From UBA4582 sp047630175 (GTDB lineage: Bacteria; Pseudomonadota; Gammaproteobacteria; Pseudomonadales; Azotimanducaceae), in assembly GCA_047630175.1 (NCBI GenBank), contig JBLHVI010000136.1, positions 1-5,831 of the forward strand: a DNA stretch of 5,831 bases, in the 5' to 3' direction. Shown piece by piece: positions 5,581 through 5,831 of the stretch. The translations under genes and the position numbers were made by a program. The notes below the pieces were generated by a model. That model was not told where the DNA came from. It was given only the letters and a program-made list of their open reading frames with translations, and did not search any database. Each line of letters starts with the position of its first letter. Positions within the stretch are counted from its first letter, which is position 1.

Positions 5581-5831
5581 ATGACTAGCCTAAGTATCAA
5601 TCTCAACAAAGTCGCACTCATCCGCAACTCTCGGGACACCACAATCCCGAGTGTCGTGGCAGCCGCCCGCACTAGCATAGCCGCTGGCGCCAATGGTATC
5701 ACCGTCCACCCGCGCCCAGACATGCGCCATATTCGCCCCACAGATGTCACCGACTTGGCGCAATTGTTAGCCGAACCGGGCTTTGCCAACATCGAGTTTA
5801 ACATCGAGGGCAATCCATTCGCCGGACCAGA
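5581..5831 (+). CDS. pdxJ: PdxJ, pyridoxine 5'-phosphate synthase, N-terminal part (Asn-Lys subtype)
   Basis: Catalyses ring closure of 1-deoxy-xylulose 5-phosphate with 3-amino-2-oxopropyl phosphate, the last step in making pyridoxine 5'-phosphate in the DXP-dependent vitamin B6 pathway; cytoplasmic TIM barrel. Only 83 codons are in the window. Visible blocks are INLNKVALIRNSR (6-18), GANGITVHPRPDMRHIRPTD (36-55) and IEFNIEGNPF (71-80). Asn7, Arg18, His43, Arg45 and Glu72 line up with substrate-site or catalytic residues of E. coli PdxJ (Asn9, Arg20, His45, Arg47, Glu72). Where E. coli has Asp-His after that Asn (NIDH), this protein has Asn-Lys (NLNK), and it carries the HPRPD and EFNIEG variants; I recall this subtype from Bacteroidetes. 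The ATG is 2 nt after the preceding TAA with only a weak Shine-Dalgarno, suggesting translational coupling. In most gammaproteobacteria pdxJ lies beside recO and acpS instead. Confidence 0.9.
   Translation, partial: MTSLSINLNKVALIRNSRDTTIPSVVAAARTSIAAGANGITVHPRPDMRHIRPTDVTDLAQLLAEPGFANIEFNIEGNPFAGP

Noticed and set aside
1..5831. Search by eye for tRNA, rRNA, insertion sequences, CRISPR repeats, attachment sites or a toxin-antitoxin pair.
   Set aside because: None seen; genes occupy nearly all the window and the two gaps over 150 nt hold no such structure.

Overview
The window looks like ordinary core chromosome from a gammaproteobacterium of roughly 50% GC. The proteins resemble E. coli/Pseudomonas-type YciO, YciB, YciI, the SH3-anchor family and a long-form TrpRS. 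Chromosome condensation is served by SMC-ScpAB (scpA and scpB present), which in this class usually means a Pseudomonas- or marine-type lineage without MukBEF. I cannot name the genus.

Layout. The left two thirds (1-3763) is read on the minus strand in the order yciO, a 187-nt gap, trpS, scpA, scpB. trpS to scpA is 9 nt and scpA to scpB is 31 nt, so trpS-scpA-scpB is very probably one operon; scpB runs off the left edge (rluB is the usual next gene). The right third (3953-5831) is read on the plus strand: yciB, yciI, an SH3-domain/coiled-coil membrane-anchored protein, and the start of pdxJ, which runs off the right edge. The last three genes are separated by only 2 nt each. The two blocks diverge from a 189-nt intergenic region (3764-3952).

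Functions. trpS charges tRNA-Trp. ScpA and ScpB are the kleisin and winged-helix subunits of bacterial condensin. YciO is a TsaC/Sua5-fold protein of uncertain role. YciB is an inner-membrane protein tied to envelope and septum. YciI is a small ferredoxin-fold protein. The SH3-anchor protein is probably periplasmic and tethered by a C-terminal helix. PdxJ makes pyridoxine 5'-phosphate. They form no evident single pathway; this is housekeeping synteny.

No RNA gene, mobile element, CRISPR array or defence locus is visible, and I found no convincing new multi-gene system. The points most worth checking are a four-cysteine motif in TrpRS that nearly matches the published Fe-S motif of Thermotoga TrpRS, a TTG start with a strong Shine-Dalgarno for trpS, a palindrome and overlapping hairpin in the trpS leader, and a PdxJ of the Asn-Lys (not Asp-His) subtype placed outside its usual gammaproteobacterial neighbourhood.
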